The notes under the pieces: model-generated
Told to the model about the DNA's origin: nothing
The model's input: the letters and a program-made list of their open reading frames with translations, nothing else
The model's database searches: none
Program-made: the position numbers and the translations under genes
Shown: piece by piece, positions 63,601 to 64,000 of the stretch
Position numbering within the stretch: the first letter of the stretch is position 1
Layout: every line of letters begins with the position of its first letter
Assembly (NCBI RefSeq): GCF_040436345.1
Contig: NC_133230.1
Span: 6,221,297 to 6,285,296 of the forward strand
Source: Pagrus major
Lineage: Eukaryota; Chordata; Actinopteri; Spariformes; Sparidae
DNA: 64,000 nt
Direction of reading: 5' to 3'

Positions 63601-63791
63601 GAATTTAAAGCTGAAAAGGAGAAAAAAAAACAGGAACTCGGTGCAAGCATCTCGTTACATATCCATTCAAACATGTAACTACTGCAAAAAACAACTCAGC
63701 GAGGTCCGTTACGCAAAGGTAGAGAAGAAAAAAATGAGATTACTGACCTTGCACAAGAGCAAAACCTGAAGCCACGTATTTCCAAAAACAT
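53141..63791 (-). CDS. fbln5: Fibulin-5
   Basis: A secreted matrix glycoprotein that links integrins to tropoelastin and organises elastic fibres. Coding exons (gene order): 63791-63748, 63589-63535, 63320-63272, 63130-62840, 57530-57408, 56748-56632, 56446-56330, 55965-55843, 55407-55281, 55187-54992, 53302-53141; 467 residues (human 448). A signal peptide is in exons 1-2 ([17 protein letters not shown]). Six calcium-binding EGF-like units follow; the first is split by a Pro/Tyr-rich insert ([15 protein letters not shown]). The integrin RGD is at residues 62-64 (ACRGDMRC), as in human. Middle EGFs start [32 protein letters not shown] and [14 protein letters not shown]. The fibulin C-terminal module runs from [20 protein letters not shown] to the stop after FVSEHPF. 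RGD plus this order separates FBLN5 from FBLN3/4. Its neighbour tc2n is the same as in human 14q32. Confidence 0.97.
53303..54991. other. fbln5 last intron
   Basis: 1.7 kb, AT-rich. A short AAT run lies near 54152-54170 and patch 3 of the CCCCAAAA-type degenerate repeat at 54115-54370. No additional exon. Confidence 0.5.
55449..55491. repeat. ATC/GAT trinucleotide microsatellite
   Basis: About 14 uninterrupted CAT/ATC units. It lies about 42 bp upstream of the acceptor of the fbln5 exon 55407-55281, so on the gene strand it is a TGATGATGATG tract next to the branch-point zone. Confidence 0.9.
58070..58330. other. GC-rich, CpG-rich island in fbln5 intron
   Basis: Clearly higher GC than its surroundings, with CpG-dense words (GATCGCTCGGCCGCCCGCC, GGCCCCCCGGCACC). 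The minus strand is open for 88 codons without recognisable homology. It may be an unclassified repeat, an alternative promoter or chance. Confidence 0.35.
58585..58875 (+). repeat. Dispersed fish repeat
   Basis: Phrases GTTTGTCAGCAGGATTACAC, GGGATCCAGGAATTTCTTTT, ATCAGGCGTATTTAGGTGGC and GGCCTTGGTGGAGGTATGCT are those of a common fish dispersed repeat. Class not certain. Confidence 0.6.
58985..59140 (-). mobile_element. hAT-type MITE fragment
   Basis: GTAATCTGTAGAGTAACTCA and GAGATGTAGTGGAATAGATG match the body of the hAT MITE family in the copy A orientation. The end toward 59140 reads TTCCACCGCTGG, a degraded CAGTGGTGG-type terminus. Confidence 0.5.
60638..60676. repeat. CA dinucleotide microsatellite
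   Basis: About 19 uninterrupted AC units in fbln5 intron 4. Confidence 0.95.
62523..62745. repeat. Dispersed fish repeat (CTGCAGCGATTGATTGATTA ... CAACGTTGCAGCCCTA)
   Basis: A fragment of the very common fish repeat that starts with a 'ctgcaacgattaatcgat' theme and ends in a 'gttgcagccct' theme. Both ends are visible here with opposite orientation, as in a short DNA element. Confidence 0.6.
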
Positions 63792-64000
63792 GGTTTCTCT
63801 CAAAGGAAACATTTAGACGACCCGTAAATCCCCTCTCCGCTACCCAGCAGGGCTCTCGCCACCCCCCAACTATGCGCCTTTACGCGAAAGTCGACACCAG
63901 GTTTTCATTAAGCGCTGTCTGGTCGAGCTGAAGCTGCGGCACATTGACCAAGTGTTGCAGGAATGCCTTTTTCAAAATGGACTGTTCCGTTTCTGCCCCA
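63792..64000 (-). promoter_or_regulatory. fbln5: fbln5 5' UTR and promoter region
   Basis: Sequence upstream of the exon 1 ATG. It is moderately GC-rich with several CpGs between 63820 and 63950. No TATA box is obvious, and the transcription start cannot be fixed. The window ends here. Confidence 0.4.

Overview
The window is vertebrate nuclear DNA, most likely from a percomorph-type teleost. It shows compact multi-exon genes with GT-AG introns, AT-rich intergenic DNA, and many short non-autonomous DNA transposons of kinds I recognise from spiny-rayed fish. Eight protein-coding genes can be assembled exon by exon with consistent splice phases. No tRNA, rRNA, CRISPR array, retroviral element or prokaryotic feature was seen.

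Layout from left to right: (1) an arhgef33-like RhoGEF gene on the minus strand (631-3269, 5' non-coding exons to about 4340); (2) a 1.46-kb minisatellite (4692-6152); (3) cdkn3 on the plus strand (7117-9599, promoter about 6300-6440); (4) cnih1, minus (12140-18214); (5) gmfb, minus (23005-27212), with an AT-AC intron; (6) a galectin-related lgalsl-type gene, plus (29075-32014); (7) plek2, minus (34671-38414); (8) tc2n, minus (42059-50906); (9) fbln5, minus (53141-63791). All but the first look full length. The first ends at an in-frame stop that overlaps a splice-donor consensus and is much shorter than human ARHGEF33.

Synteny: cdkn3-cnih1-gmfb matches human 14q22, plek2 matches 14q24 and tc2n-fbln5 matches 14q32, so the block is a fish version of human chromosome 14q. 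The arhgef33-like and lgalsl-like genes have their human counterparts on 2p, where LGALSL and PLEK also both lie in 2p14. This suggests they are ancient duplicates kept in fish and lost from the mammalian 14q copy.

The genes do not form one pathway. They cover cell-cycle phosphatase activity (cdkn3), ER cargo export (cnih1), actin branch turnover (gmfb), Rho activation (arhgef33-like), phosphoinositide and cytoskeletal signalling (plek2), a C2-domain protein (tc2n) and elastic-fibre assembly (fbln5).

Non-coding DNA is dominated by small transposons. Many copies of one hAT-type MITE are present, one with a clean 8-bp target duplication and two forming a large inverted pair. There is also a nested stack at 32399-33557, and tandem repeats between tc2n and fbln5. 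Clusters of GCTAGC/GCTAAC-type words lie in the first introns of cdkn3, cnih1 and gmfb.
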